A model generated the notes under the pieces. It did no database searches, was not told where the DNA came from, and saw only the letters and a program-made list of their open reading frames with translations. A DNA stretch of 64,000 nucleotides from Streptomyces sp. Ru71 (lineage in GTDB: Bacteria > Actinomycetota > Actinomycetes > Streptomycetales > Streptomycetaceae). The translations under genes were made by a program, and so were the position numbers. Shown here piece after piece: positions 1 to 9,288 of the stretch (position 1 is the first letter of the stretch; each line of letters begins with the position of its first letter). The stretch spans positions 1 to 64,000 of the forward strand of contig NZ_PQSS01000036.1 in the NCBI RefSeq assembly GCF_002920535.1. The letters are read 5' to 3'.

Positions 1-43
1 CCGGGGTCACCGCTTTTCTCGTGGGCTTCCAGCCGACCGAGAC

Positions 44-62
44 GGGTGGGTGGGTGGGTGGG
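44..62 (+). repeat. Five-run G-tract (GGGT)n, possible G-quadruplex
   Basis: Five GGG runs separated by single T residues (44-46, 48-50, 52-54, 56-58, 60-62). Four G3 tracts with one-base loops are the strongest class of predicted G-quadruplex. It lies about 110 bp beyond the stop of pssA in a gene-free stretch. Whether it has a role is unknown; it may be a simple tandem repeat. Confidence 0.6.
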
Positions 63-130
63 AAACCCACCGGGGGTCTGGGCGCGGAGCCCCCAGGGAC
101 GGTCACCCAGACACCGGGCACGCACAAGCA

Positions 131-162
131 AAGGGCCCCGAACCCAATGGTCCGGGGCCCTT
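131..162 (-). terminator. Terminator downstream of pssA
   Basis: Perfect 10-bp inverted repeat AAGGGCCCCG (131-140) and CGGGGCCCTT (153-162) with a 12-nt loop, 12 bp past the pssA stop on the minus strand. GC-rich hairpins without a long U-run are usual for Streptomyces terminators. Confidence 0.8.
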
Positions 163-174
163 CTCAGCGGAGCG

Positions 175-1026
175 TCACGGCAGCTGCGCCGCCCGCGCCT
201 CCCGCCGGTTGTCGCGGAAGTTGTTCACCCGCCGAGCCGTGGCGAAGAGCGGGATCACCGCGCCCATCACCAGCTGCAGCGCGCAGCCGGTCTGGAGCAG
301 GAGCTGCCCGCTAGGGGCGCCGAACGCCCAGGCCGCCAGCAGGCCCATGCTGAGCACGATCCAGGAGAGCATCGCCACCGCGAGGCGCCCCCGCGGCTTG
401 GGGTACTCCACCCGGCTCACCATCAGCCACGCCGTCCCGATGATCGCCAGCAGCGTCGCCGCGAACGGCAGCTCCAGCAGCACGATCGCGACCACCGTCA
501 GCGCGCCGAAGGGGCTCGGCATGCCCTGGAAGGTCCCGTCCTTCACCGTCACGCACGAGAAGCGCGCGAGCCGCAGCACGACCGCCAGCAGAACCACGAT
601 CGCGCCGACCGCCGCCACTCTCTGGTGGGCGTCGTCGGCGACCATGCCGTAGACCAGGACGAAGTACGCGGGGGCCAGGCCGAAGCTGATCAGGTCGGAG
701 AGGTTGTCCAGCTCCGCGCCCATCGGGGAGGACCGCAGCTTCCGCGCCACCAGGCCGTCGAACAGGTCGAAGACCGCCGCGCAGAGCATCAGGATGACCG
801 CCGTGGCCGCGCTGTGGCGGGCCATGCCGGACTCCTGGCTGCCGGTGAGGTGCGGGATCAGGATGCCGGTGGTGGTGAAGTACACCGCCATGAACCCGCA
901 TGTGGCGTTACCGAGCGTGAGGGTGTCCGCTATTGAGAGACGGAGGGAGAGAGGCATCTCCTCCTCGTCCTCCTCGGCCGCCTCGGGCACCCAGCCCGAC
1001 TGAGTCTGCGGATCAATCACGGTCAA
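175..1026 (-). CDS. pssA: CDP-diacylglycerol--serine O-phosphatidyltransferase
   Basis: Integral membrane enzyme that condenses CDP-diacylglycerol with L-serine to phosphatidylserine. The 283-aa product has the CDP-alcohol phosphatidyltransferase signature in full: D90-G91, A94-R95, G103, D107 and D111 (seen as DGLVAR then GAELDNLSD). Several hydrophobic segments follow, as expected for the family. The first 25 residues are a soluble acidic stretch (EEDEEE). The start overlaps the 3' end of the decarboxylase gene by 14 bp, so the two steps to phosphatidylethanolamine are transcribed together, decarboxylase first. A strong hairpin follows the stop. Confidence 0.93.
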   Translation of the reverse strand: MTVIDPQTQSGWVPEAAEEDEEEMPLSLRLSIADTLTLGNATCGFMAVYFTTTGILIPHLTGSQESGMARHSAATAVILMLCAAVFDLFDGLVARKLRSSPMGAELDNLSDLISFGLAPAYFVLVYGMVADDAHQRVAAVGAIVVLLAVVLRLARFSCVTVKDGTFQGMPSPFGALTVVAIVLLELPFAATLLAIIGTAWLMVSRVEYPKPRGRLAVAMLSWIVLSMGLLAAWAFGAPSGQLLLQTGCALQLVMGAVIPLFATARRVNNFRDNRREARAAQLP

Positions 1027-1669
1027 TGCGAGTCACCCCAGCCACGGTCTTCTGACCGACCTCGACCGCGACCTCCACACCCTCCGGCAGGTAGAGGTCG
1101 ACACGCGAGCCGAAGCGGATCAGACCGATCCGGTCACCCTGCTCGACCTTCGTCCCCTGCGGGATGTACGGCACGATGCGACGGGCCACCGCGCCGGCGA
1201 TCTGGATCATCTCGATGTCGCCGAGTTCGGTGTCGAAGTGCCAGACTACGCGCTCGTTGTTCTCGCTCTCCTTGTTGAAAGCCGGAACAAAGCCGCCGGG
1301 GATGTGCTCGACCGACGTCACCGTGCCGGCCAGCGGCGCGCGGTTGACGTGGACGTTGAGCGGGCTCATGAAGATCGCGACGCGGGTCCGCCCGTCCTTC
1401 CACGGCATGATGCTCTGCACCACACCGTCGGCCGGGGAGATGACCCGGCCCTGGGCGATCTCGCGCTCGGGGTCGCGGAAGAACCACAGCATCCCCGCCG
1501 CGAGCGCGGTGGCGGGAACGGCGACGGCCCGGGCCGCGCCGGAGCGGCGTGCGCGGGCCAGGCTGAGGGCTGCGGTGGCGACGGTCGGGAGAAGCCACGG
1601 CGATGCTCCGCGCGCGAGGCGTACGCCGGCTCGGCTGTCGCGAGGTGCAGAGGTTTGGCTGTGGGGCAT
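1013..1669 (-). CDS. psd: Phosphatidylserine decarboxylase proenzyme
   Basis: Converts phosphatidylserine to phosphatidylethanolamine at the membrane. The frame is open to 1840, but the ATG at 1669 (protein begins MPHSQTS) gives 218 aa, the size of the short actinobacterial type, and has a GAAGG ribosome site upstream. An N-terminal hydrophobic region of roughly residues 25-65 is followed by a conserved SPADG motif, SPLNVHVNR and, near the C-terminus, the F-G-S self-cleavage motif (G187-S188). In this family chain cleavage at that Gly-Ser bond leaves the pyruvoyl group on the small chain. It overlaps pssA by 14 bp. Confidence 0.92.
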   Translation of the reverse strand: MPHSQTSAPRDSRAGVRLARGASPWLLPTVATAALSLARARRSGAARAVAVPATALAAGMLWFFRDPEREIAQGRVISPADGVVQSIMPWKDGRTRVAIFMSPLNVHVNRAPLAGTVTSVEHIPGGFVPAFNKESENNERVVWHFDTELGDIEMIQIAGAVARRIVPYIPQGTKVEQGDRIGLIRFGSRVDLYLPEGVEVAVEVGQKTVAGVTRIDRD

Positions 1670-1792
1670 GGATGACCTTCGTAGCGGATGATGCCGCTCT
1701 ATTAGGAGGGGGACGGCGGCTTTCCGCGATCGTAGCGGTTCACGGGCACAACTGGGTAAGCCAGGAAGCCGAGTCGGCGTCCGAAGAGTGCC

Positions 1793-1831
1793 TACGGGGT
1801 GTGATCTTCCTCCCGAAGAAAACACCCCGTA
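1793..1831 (-). terminator. Terminator of the ethylmalonyl-CoA operon
   Basis: Ten-bp inverted repeat TACGGGGTGT (1793-1802) and ACACCCCGTA (1822-1831), with a nested CTTC/GAAG stem (1806-1809 and 1815-1818) in the loop. It begins 9 bp past the stop of the acyl-CoA dehydrogenase gene and separates the operon from psd. Confidence 0.82.
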
Positions 1832-1840
1832 CCCGGACAA

Positions 1841-3046
1841 TCAGCCCTGGAACCGATACTCTTCGAGCAGTCTGCGCCCGATGATCATTTTCTGGATCTC
1901 GGCGGTACCTTCACCGATGAGCAGCATCGGAGCCTCCCGGTAGAGGCGCTCGATCTCGTACTCCTTGGAGAAGCCGTAGCCGCCGTGGATCCGGAAGGCA
2001 TCCTCCACGACCTCCTTGCAGTACTCGGAGGCGAGGTACTTCGCCATCCCAGCCTCAAGGTCGTTTCGTTCCCCGGAGTCCTTTTTGCGTGCCGCGTTCA
2101 CCATCATCGCATGCGCGGCCTCGACCTTGGTGGCCATCTCGGCGAGCTTGAACTGGATCGCCTGGTGCTGGGCGATCGGCTTGCCGAAAGTGTGACGCTG
2201 CTGGGCGTACTGGACACCCAGCTCGAAGGCACGCTGGGCGACGCCGCAGCCACGCGCCGCGACGTTGACGCGGCCGACCTCCACGCCGTCCATCATTTGG
2301 TAAAAACCTCGGCCGGTGACCCCGCCGAGCACCCGGTCGGCCGGAATCCGCAGGCCGTCCATGATCAGCTCGGTGGTGTCGACGCCCTTGTAGCCCATCT
2401 TGTCGATCTTGCCCGGGATGGTCAGACCGGGGCGGACCTCGCCGAAGCCGGGCTCCTTCTCGACCAGGAAGGTCGTCATCGACTTGTGCGGGGCCGTGCC
2501 CTCGGGGTGTCCTTCGTCACTGCGCACCAGGACGGCCACGAGGGAGGACGTACCGCCGTTGGTCAGCCACATCTTCTGGCCGTTCAGGACGTACTCGTCG
2601 CCGTCCTTGACCGCCTTCGACGTGATGGCCGACACGTCGGAGCCCAGGCCCGGCTCCGACATCGAGAAGGCGCCCCGGATGTCGCCGGCCGCCATCCTCG
2701 GCAGGAAGTGGTCCTTCTGCTCCTGCGTGCCGTGCTGCTTCAGCATGTACGCGACGATGAAGTGCGTGTTGATGATGCCGGACACCGACATCCAGCCGCG
2801 GGCGATCTCCTCCACGCACAGCGCGTAGGTGAGCAGCGACTCGCCCAGGCCCCCGTACTCCTCGGGGATCATCAGACCGAACAGACCGAGCTCCTTGAGC
2901 CCGTCGACGATCTGCTGCGGGTACTCGTCGCGGTGCTCCAGCTCCGTCGCGACCGGAATGATCTCCTTGTCGACGAAGTCCCGGACGGTGGAGAGGATCT
3001 CCTGCTGGACGTCGGTCAGTCCGGCGGTCTGGGCGAGACGGGCCAT
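1841..3046 (-). CDS. mcd: Acyl-CoA dehydrogenase, probable (2S)-methylsuccinyl-CoA dehydrogenase
   Basis: FAD-dependent acyl-CoA dehydrogenase of 401 aa. Context assigns it to the oxidation of methylsuccinyl-CoA to mesaconyl-CoA in the ethylmalonyl-CoA pathway. The N-terminal helical domain, middle beta domain (motifs LTNG and SEPGLGSD) and C-terminal domain are all present. The GEGTAEIQ motif near the end carries the likely catalytic Glu, as in short-chain and branched-chain members. The ATG lies 3 bp after the mch stop, with AGGAGAAG overlapping that stop. At 401 aa it has ordinary acyl-CoA dehydrogenase length; as I recall, the characterised proteobacterial methylsuccinyl-CoA dehydrogenase is longer. 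The substrate is inferred from the operon, not from residues. Confidence 0.85.
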   Translation of the reverse strand: MARLAQTAGLTDVQQEILSTVRDFVDKEIIPVATELEHRDEYPQQIVDGLKELGLFGLMIPEEYGGLGESLLTYALCVEEIARGWMSVSGIINTHFIVAYMLKQHGTQEQKDHFLPRMAAGDIRGAFSMSEPGLGSDVSAITSKAVKDGDEYVLNGQKMWLTNGGTSSLVAVLVRSDEGHPEGTAPHKSMTTFLVEKEPGFGEVRPGLTIPGKIDKMGYKGVDTTELIMDGLRIPADRVLGGVTGRGFYQMMDGVEVGRVNVAARGCGVAQRAFELGVQYAQQRHTFGKPIAQHQAIQFKLAEMATKVEAAHAMMVNAARKKDSGERNDLEAGMAKYLASEYCKEVVEDAFRIHGGYGFSKEYEIERLYREAPMLLIGEGTAEIQKMIIGRRLLEEYRFQG

Positions 3047-3049
3047 GGC

Positions 3050-3562
3050 CTACTTCTCCTGCTGCTTGAGTTCCGGGCGGCCGGGCTGCTCGCCGCCGCG
3101 CTCCTTGATGTACGTCTCGGTCGGCACCATGACCTTGCGGCGGAAGACGCACACCAGCGTGCCGTCCTGCTTGTAGCCCTTGGTCTCGACGTACACGATG
3201 CCGCGGTCGTTCTTCGACTTCGACGGCCACTTGTCCAGCACGGTCGTCTCGCCGTAGATCGTGTCGCCGTGGAAGGTCGGTGCCACGTGCTTGAGCGACT
3301 CGATCTCCAGGTTGGCGATCGCCTTGCCGGAGATGTCCGGCACGCTCATGCCGAGCAGCAGGGAGTAGATGTAGTTCCCGACGACGACGTTCTTGCCGAA
3401 GTCCGTCGTCTTCTCCGCATAGTTCGTGTCCATGTGGAGCGGGTGGTGGTTCATGGTGAGGAGACAGAACAGGTGGTCGTCGTACTCGGTGACCGTCTTG
3501 CCCGGCCAGTGCTTGTACGTCGCCCCGACCTCGAACTCCTCGTAGGTGCGTCCGAACTGCAT
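3050..3562 (-). CDS. mch: MaoC-like hydratase, probable mesaconyl-CoA hydratase
   Basis: A 170-aa single hot-dog (MaoC-like) protein starting MQFGRTYEEF. It probably hydrates mesaconyl-CoA to beta-methylmalyl-CoA. MNHHPLHMD resembles the MaoC catalytic region (usually with Asp and His), and GNYIYSLLLGM follows the active-site helix. It sits 5 bp after the mcl stop and 3 bp before the dehydrogenase start. Proteobacterial mesaconyl-CoA hydratases are, from memory, about twice this length with two hot-dog domains, so a homodimer of single domains is likely here. A longer open frame exists upstream but covers mcl in another frame, so the ATG at 3562 is preferred. Confidence 0.82.
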   Translation of the reverse strand: MQFGRTYEEFEVGATYKHWPGKTVTEYDDHLFCLLTMNHHPLHMDTNYAEKTTDFGKNVVVGNYIYSLLLGMSVPDISGKAIANLEIESLKHVAPTFHGDTIYGETTVLDKWPSKSKNDRGIVYVETKGYKQDGTLVCVFRRKVMVPTETYIKERGGEQPGRPELKQQEK

Positions 3563-3567
3563 CGCGC

Positions 3568-4529
3568 TCAGGCCTCCGGGATCTCGAACTTCGACGTGCG
3601 CCGCATGCCGGCGGCGCGTCCCTTGCCCGCGATGACCAGGGCCATCTTGCGGCTGGCCTCGTCGATCATCTCGTCGCCGAGCATCGCCGAGCCCTTCTTG
3701 CCGCCCGCCTCGGACGTGTAGTAGTCGTACGCGTCCAGGATCAGCTCGGCGTGGTCGTAGTCCTCCTGGGAGGGCGAGAAGATCTCGTTGGACGCCTCGA
3801 CCTGGCCCGGGTGCAGCACCCACTTGCCGTCGAAGCCGAGCGCGGCGGCGCGCTGGGCGACCTCGCGGTAGCCGTCGACGTTGCGGATCTGCAGGTAGGG
3901 GCCGTCGATCGCCTGGAGGTTGTTGGCGCGGGCGGCCATGAGGATCTTCATCAGGATGTAGTGGTAGGCGTCCGCCGGGTAGCCGGGCGGCTGCTCGCCC
4001 ACGACGAGCGACTTCATGTTGATCGACGCCATGAAGTCGGCCGGGCCGAAGATGATCGTCTCGACGCGCTGGGAGGCCTGCGCGATCTCGTTGACGTTGT
4101 TCAGGCCCTGCGCGTTCTCGATCTGCGCCTCGATGCCGATCTTGCCGACCTCGAAGCCCATCGTCTTCTCGATCTGCGTCAGCAGCAGGTCCAGCGCCAC
4201 GATCTGCTGGGCGTTCTGCACCTTCGGCAGCATGATGCAGTCGAGGTTCTGGCCGGCGCCCTCGACCACCGTCACGACGTCCCGGTAGGTCCACTCGGTC
4301 GTCCAGTCGTTGACGCGGACCACGCGCGTCTTGCCCGTCCAGTCACCCTCGTTGAGGAACTTGACGATGGTGTGCCGCGCCTCGGGCTTGGCGAGCGGGG
4401 CGCAGGCGTCCTCCAGGTCGAGGAAGACCTGGTCGGCGGGGAGGCCCTGGGCCTTCTCCAGGAAGCGCGGGTTCGAGCCCGGCACCGCCAGGCAGGAACG
4501 CCGCGGGCGAAGGCGGTTGACAGGCGTGG

Positions 4530-4533
<4 letters not shown>
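3568..4533 (-). CDS. mcl: HpcH/HpaI-CitE family lyase, probable malyl-CoA / beta-methylmalyl-CoA lyase
   Basis: CitE-like TIM-barrel lyase of 321 aa. In the pathway it splits beta-methylmalyl-CoA into glyoxylate and propionyl-CoA with a divalent metal. LAVPGSNPRFLEKA and VFLDLEDACAP near the N-terminus are the family's CoA and metal-binding segments, and a conserved Glu sits in GIEAQIENAQG, followed by FGPADFMAS. The start overlaps the meaA stop by 4 bp (ATGA), so translation is coupled. Plain citrate lyase beta subunits belong to the same superfamily, but no citrate lyase alpha or gamma genes are nearby. Confidence 0.87.
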
Positions 4534-6578
<2,045 letters not shown>

Positions 6579-6587
6579 CTGCGGCTC

Positions 6588-7931
6588 TCAGACGTTCCGG
6601 AAGCGGTTGATGGCGTCGATGTGCCGGGCACGCATCTCGTGGTCCTTCACGCCCAGGCCCTCCTCGGGCGCCAGGCACAGCACGCCGACCTTGCCCTGGT
6701 GCAGGTTGCGGTGGACGTCGTACGCCGCCTGTCCGGTCTCCTCCAGGGAGTACGTCTTCGACAGCGTCGGGTGGATCTTGCCCTTGGCGATCAGGCGGTT
6801 GGCCTCGTACGCCTCGCGGTAGTTGGCGAAGTGCGAGCCGATGATGCGCTTCAGCGACATCCACAGGTAGCGGTTGTCGTACTCGTGCATGTAGCCCGAG
6901 GTGGAGGCGCAGGTGGTGATGGTGCCGCCCTTGCGGGTGACGTAGACCGAGGCGCCGAAGGTCTCGCGGCCGGGGTGCTCGAAGACGATGTCGATGTCCT
7001 CGCCGCCGGTGAGCTCGCGGATGCGCTTGCCGAAGCGCTTCCACTCCTTGGGGTCCTGGGTGTGCTCGTCCTTCCAGAACTTGTAGCCCTCGGCGTTGCG
7101 GTCGATGATCGCCGTGGCGCCCATCTTGCGGCAGATCTCGGCCTTCTCCGGGGAGGAGACGACACAGATCGGGTTGGCGCCGCCGGCCAGGGCGAACTGG
7201 GTGGCGTAGGAGCCGAGGCCGCCGCTGGCGCCCCAGATCAGGACGTTGTCGCCCTGCTTCATCGCGGCGCCGTTGCGGGAGACCAGCTGCCGGTAGGCGG
7301 TGGAGTTCACCAGGCCCGGGGCGGCGGCCTCCTCCCAGCTCAGGTGCTTGGGCTTGGGCATCAGCTGGTTGGTCTTGACCAGCGCGATCTCGGCGAGGCC
7401 GCCGAAGTTGGTCTCGAAGCCCCAGATGCGCTGCTCGGGGTCGAGCATGGTGTCGTCGTGGCCGTCGGGGGACTCCAGCTCGACGCTCAGGCAGTGCGCG
7501 ACGACCTCGTCGCCCGGCTGCCAGGCGTTGACGCCCGGGCCGGTGCGCAGGACGACGCCGGCCAGGTCGGAGCCGATGATGTGGTACGGCAGGTCGTGGC
7601 GCTTGGTCAGCGGCGAGAGCTTGCCGTAGCGCTCCAGGAAGGCGAAGGTCGGCACCGGCTCGAAGATCGAGGTCCACACCGAGTTGTAGTTGACCGAGGA
7701 GGCCATGACGGCCACCAGGGCCTCGCCCGGGCCGAGCTCGGGCACCGGGACCTCGTCCAGGTGGATCGACTTGCGCGGGTCCTTGTCGCGGGTGTCCAGG
7801 CCCGCGAACATCTCGACCTCGTCCTTGTGGACGGTGATCGCACGGTACGACTCGGGGAGCGGCAGGTTGGCGAAGTCGGCCGAGGTGCTCTCGGGCGACT
7901 GGATCGCGGCCAGGATGTCCTTCACGGTCAC
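6588..7931 (-). CDS. ccr: Crotonyl-CoA carboxylase/reductase
   Basis: NADPH-dependent reductive carboxylation of crotonyl-CoA to ethylmalonyl-CoA, the entry step of the pathway and a source of polyketide extender units. The 447-aa zinc-free MDR-family protein has a Rossmann motif at GASGGLG. Residues N81, F172-E173 and H367 match, by context and near-identical numbering, the Asn, Phe, Glu and His that hold CO2 in characterised Ccr enzymes (from memory, Kitasatospora numbering 81, 170, 171, 365). The start is GTG at 7931 with GGAGG 7 nt upstream. It is the first gene of the ccr-meaA-mcl-mch-mcd operon and has a long leader. Confidence 0.95.
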   Translation of the reverse strand: MTVKDILAAIQSPESTSADFANLPLPESYRAITVHKDEVEMFAGLDTRDKDPRKSIHLDEVPVPELGPGEALVAVMASSVNYNSVWTSIFEPVPTFAFLERYGKLSPLTKRHDLPYHIIGSDLAGVVLRTGPGVNAWQPGDEVVAHCLSVELESPDGHDDTMLDPEQRIWGFETNFGGLAEIALVKTNQLMPKPKHLSWEEAAAPGLVNSTAYRQLVSRNGAAMKQGDNVLIWGASGGLGSYATQFALAGGANPICVVSSPEKAEICRKMGATAIIDRNAEGYKFWKDEHTQDPKEWKRFGKRIRELTGGEDIDIVFEHPGRETFGASVYVTRKGGTITTCASTSGYMHEYDNRYLWMSLKRIIGSHFANYREAYEANRLIAKGKIHPTLSKTYSLEETGQAAYDVHRNLHQGKVGVLCLAPEEGLGVKDHEMRARHIDAINRFRNV

Positions 7932-8131
7932 GGTGTTGCCTCCGGCGGTGAGCGCCCTGAGGGAGGGGCGCTGAGGGTTACGTCGGTGCTGCTGAGGGGT
8001 GTGAGGGTGTGCCGTCGGTTCGGCGGGGGTGGTGCTTCGGCAGCGCTTTGTGGCGCGGGAGGGTGCCTGTGACGCAGGCGTCCGGGGCGCGCGGACGGTG
8101 AGCCCGCTGGGACAGCCGCCCGGACTCCTTC

Positions 8132-8160
8132 AACGTATGACACCGCGTGTCAGCTGACAA
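8132..8160 (-). promoter_or_regulatory. Predicted ccr operon promoter
   Basis: On the minus strand, TTGTCA (8155-8160) and TACGTT (8132-8137) are separated by exactly 17 nt. This is a good match to the principal sigma factor consensus TTGACA-N17-TAnnnT. The implied start, near 8125, gives a leader of about 190 nt before the ccr GTG. Confidence 0.6.
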
Positions 8161-8173
8161 GGCACTGAGTGCC
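8138..8173. promoter_or_regulatory. Cluster of three palindromes, probable operator of ccr promoter
   Basis: TGACAC-CGC-GTGTCA (8138-8152), TGTCAGCTGACA (8148-8159) and GGCACT-G-AGTGCC (8161-8173) are each perfect inverted repeats. The first fills the spacer between the predicted -35 and -10 and the second overlaps the -35, which is a repression geometry. The TetR protein encoded just upstream (8328-9140) is the obvious candidate ligand-binding regulator, but that link is inference. Confidence 0.55.
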
Positions 8174-8281
8174 AGAACCTGCTCTCAGATGAAATCTTTA
8201 CGCAACAAATGAGCGATGATCGATCGAAGAGGGCTCGAAAGCGGCTGGAATTCAGGTGGAAAAGGGGTCCTGACATGGCAA

Positions 8282-8308
8282 AACGGCCACCCCCAAGGGG
8301 TGGCCGTT
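8282..8308 (-). terminator. Terminator downstream of tetR
   Basis: Perfect 12-bp inverted repeat AACGGCCACCCC (8282-8293) and GGGGTGGCCGTT (8297-8308) with a 3-nt loop, 19 bp past the tetR stop. Confidence 0.85.
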
Positions 8309-8327
8309 GTCACAGGGACCGAGTGAC

Positions 8328-9140
8328 TCAGCGCTCCTTCAGCGCCTGCTCGATGGTGCGCATCACCTCGTCGAGCGGCGCGTCGGTCCGGGCGACCGTC
8401 ACCAGTACCTCGCCGTGCGTGGAGGTGGTCGCCGCGGCGGGCTGGGGCGGCGCGGTGCTGCGGCCCGCCATGATCCCCGTGCCGAACGTCTTGCGCACGA
8501 TCGCGAAGGCGTGGTCCAGCTGCGCCTCCACGTCCCCCTGGCCGCCGGCCCGCAGCCAGCGCCGCAGTACGTGGTTGTGCGCGGTGACCACCGCGGAGGC
8601 GGCGACCTCGGCCAGCAGCGGGTCGTCGTTGGCGTCGTCGTCGTGCGCGTGCTCGTCGAAGTGCCCGAGCAGATAGCGGGTGAACAGACGCTCGTAGCGG
8701 GCCACCGAGGCGATCTCCGCCTCGCGCAGGGTGGGCACCTCACGCGTCAGCTTGTAGCGGGCGACGGAGATCTCCGGGCGGCCCGCGTACATCTTCATGA
8801 CTTCCTTGATGCCGCGGCAGACCGTGTCCAGCGGGTGCTCGTGCGCGGGGGCCGCGTTGAGCACCGCCTCGGCGCGGATCAGGGTGTCGTCGTGGTCGGG
8901 AAAGATCGCCTCTTCCTTGGAGCGGAAGTGGCGGAAGAAGGTGCGGCGGGCGACGCCGGCGGCGGCGGCGATCTCGTCGACGGTGGTCGCCTCGTACCCC
9001 TTGGTCGCGAAGAGCTCCATCGCGGCGGCCGCCAGTTCTCGGCGCATTTTCAGCCGCTGGGCAGCCGCGCGGGAACCCGCGGCCGTCTCCGGCGCGTCGG
9101 GCGTGGCGGGGGTACGTGAGGACTTGGCGGGCTGGGACAT
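8328..9140 (-). CDS. TetR-family transcriptional regulator
   Basis: A 270-aa repressor-type protein. The N-terminal TetR helix-turn-helix is clear at roughly residues 32-78, with AAAAMELFATKGYEATTV, then AAAAGVARRTFFRHF and SKEEAIF. The C-terminal domain of about 190 residues is unassigned and includes an acidic loop, HAHDDDAND. The frame opens at 9302, but ATG 9140 (MSQPAKSS) is preferred because the upstream part crosses a terminator hairpin. It is transcribed towards ccr and lies between hairpins, so it is probably its own unit. Its position between the hydroxyacyl-CoA dehydrogenase gene and the EMC operon suggests it senses an acyl-CoA and controls one or both; this is unproven. Confidence 0.85.
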   Translation of the reverse strand: MSQPAKSSRTPATPDAPETAAGSRAAAQRLKMRRELAAAAMELFATKGYEATTVDEIAAAAGVARRTFFRHFRSKEEAIFPDHDDTLIRAEAVLNAAPAHEHPLDTVCRGIKEVMKMYAGRPEISVARYKLTREVPTLREAEIASVARYERLFTRYLLGHFDEHAHDDDANDDPLLAEVAASAVVTAHNHVLRRWLRAGGQGDVEAQLDHAFAIVRKTFGTGIMAGRSTAPPQPAAATTSTHGEVLVTVARTDAPLDEVMRTIEQALKER

Positions 9141-9189
9141 GACCCGAACGTACTGCATGTGCGCAGCTCGGTGCGCAGGTCCGGGGCTT

Positions 9190-9212
9190 CCCCCGCCCTC
9201 GGAGGGCGGGGG
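9190..9212. terminator. Terminator between hydroxyacyl-CoA dehydrogenase and tetR
   Basis: Perfect 11-bp arms CCCCCGCCCTC (9190-9200) and GAGGGCGGGGG (9202-9212) around one base; the real loop would open a few pairs. It lies 77 bp past the dehydrogenase stop and 50 bp upstream of the tetR start. Confidence 0.75.
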
Positions 9213-9288
9213 AGGAGCGGCCGGATCGAGCAGGCCGCCCCAGTCCGCGCGGTCGGAATCGGCCTGCGGCCAGTCGCCGGGACGCCGC

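Larger units (their letters stand above)
7932..8327. other. Gene-free leader region between tetR and ccr
   Basis: No supportable gene lies in these 396 bp. Reading towards ccr, it holds the tetR terminator, then three adjacent palindromes that overlap a promoter-like pair of hexamers, then about 190 nt of leader. A 7-bp hairpin (AGCGCCC 7951-7957, GGGCGCT 7966-7972) sits just upstream of the ccr ribosome site and could affect ribosome access. A 71-codon minus-strand frame in the leader has no ribosome site or recognisable content. Confidence 0.6.

Noticed and set aside
3050..4294. 414-aa version of the mesaconyl-CoA hydratase
   Set aside because: The N-terminal 240 residues come from reading mcl in the wrong frame; ATG 3562 gives the full MaoC-like protein.
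7928..8143. 71-codon minus-strand frame in the ccr leader, possible leader peptide
   Set aside because: No ribosome site, Pro/Arg-rich product and a start inside the predicted promoter; it overlaps the ccr start codon without coupling signals.
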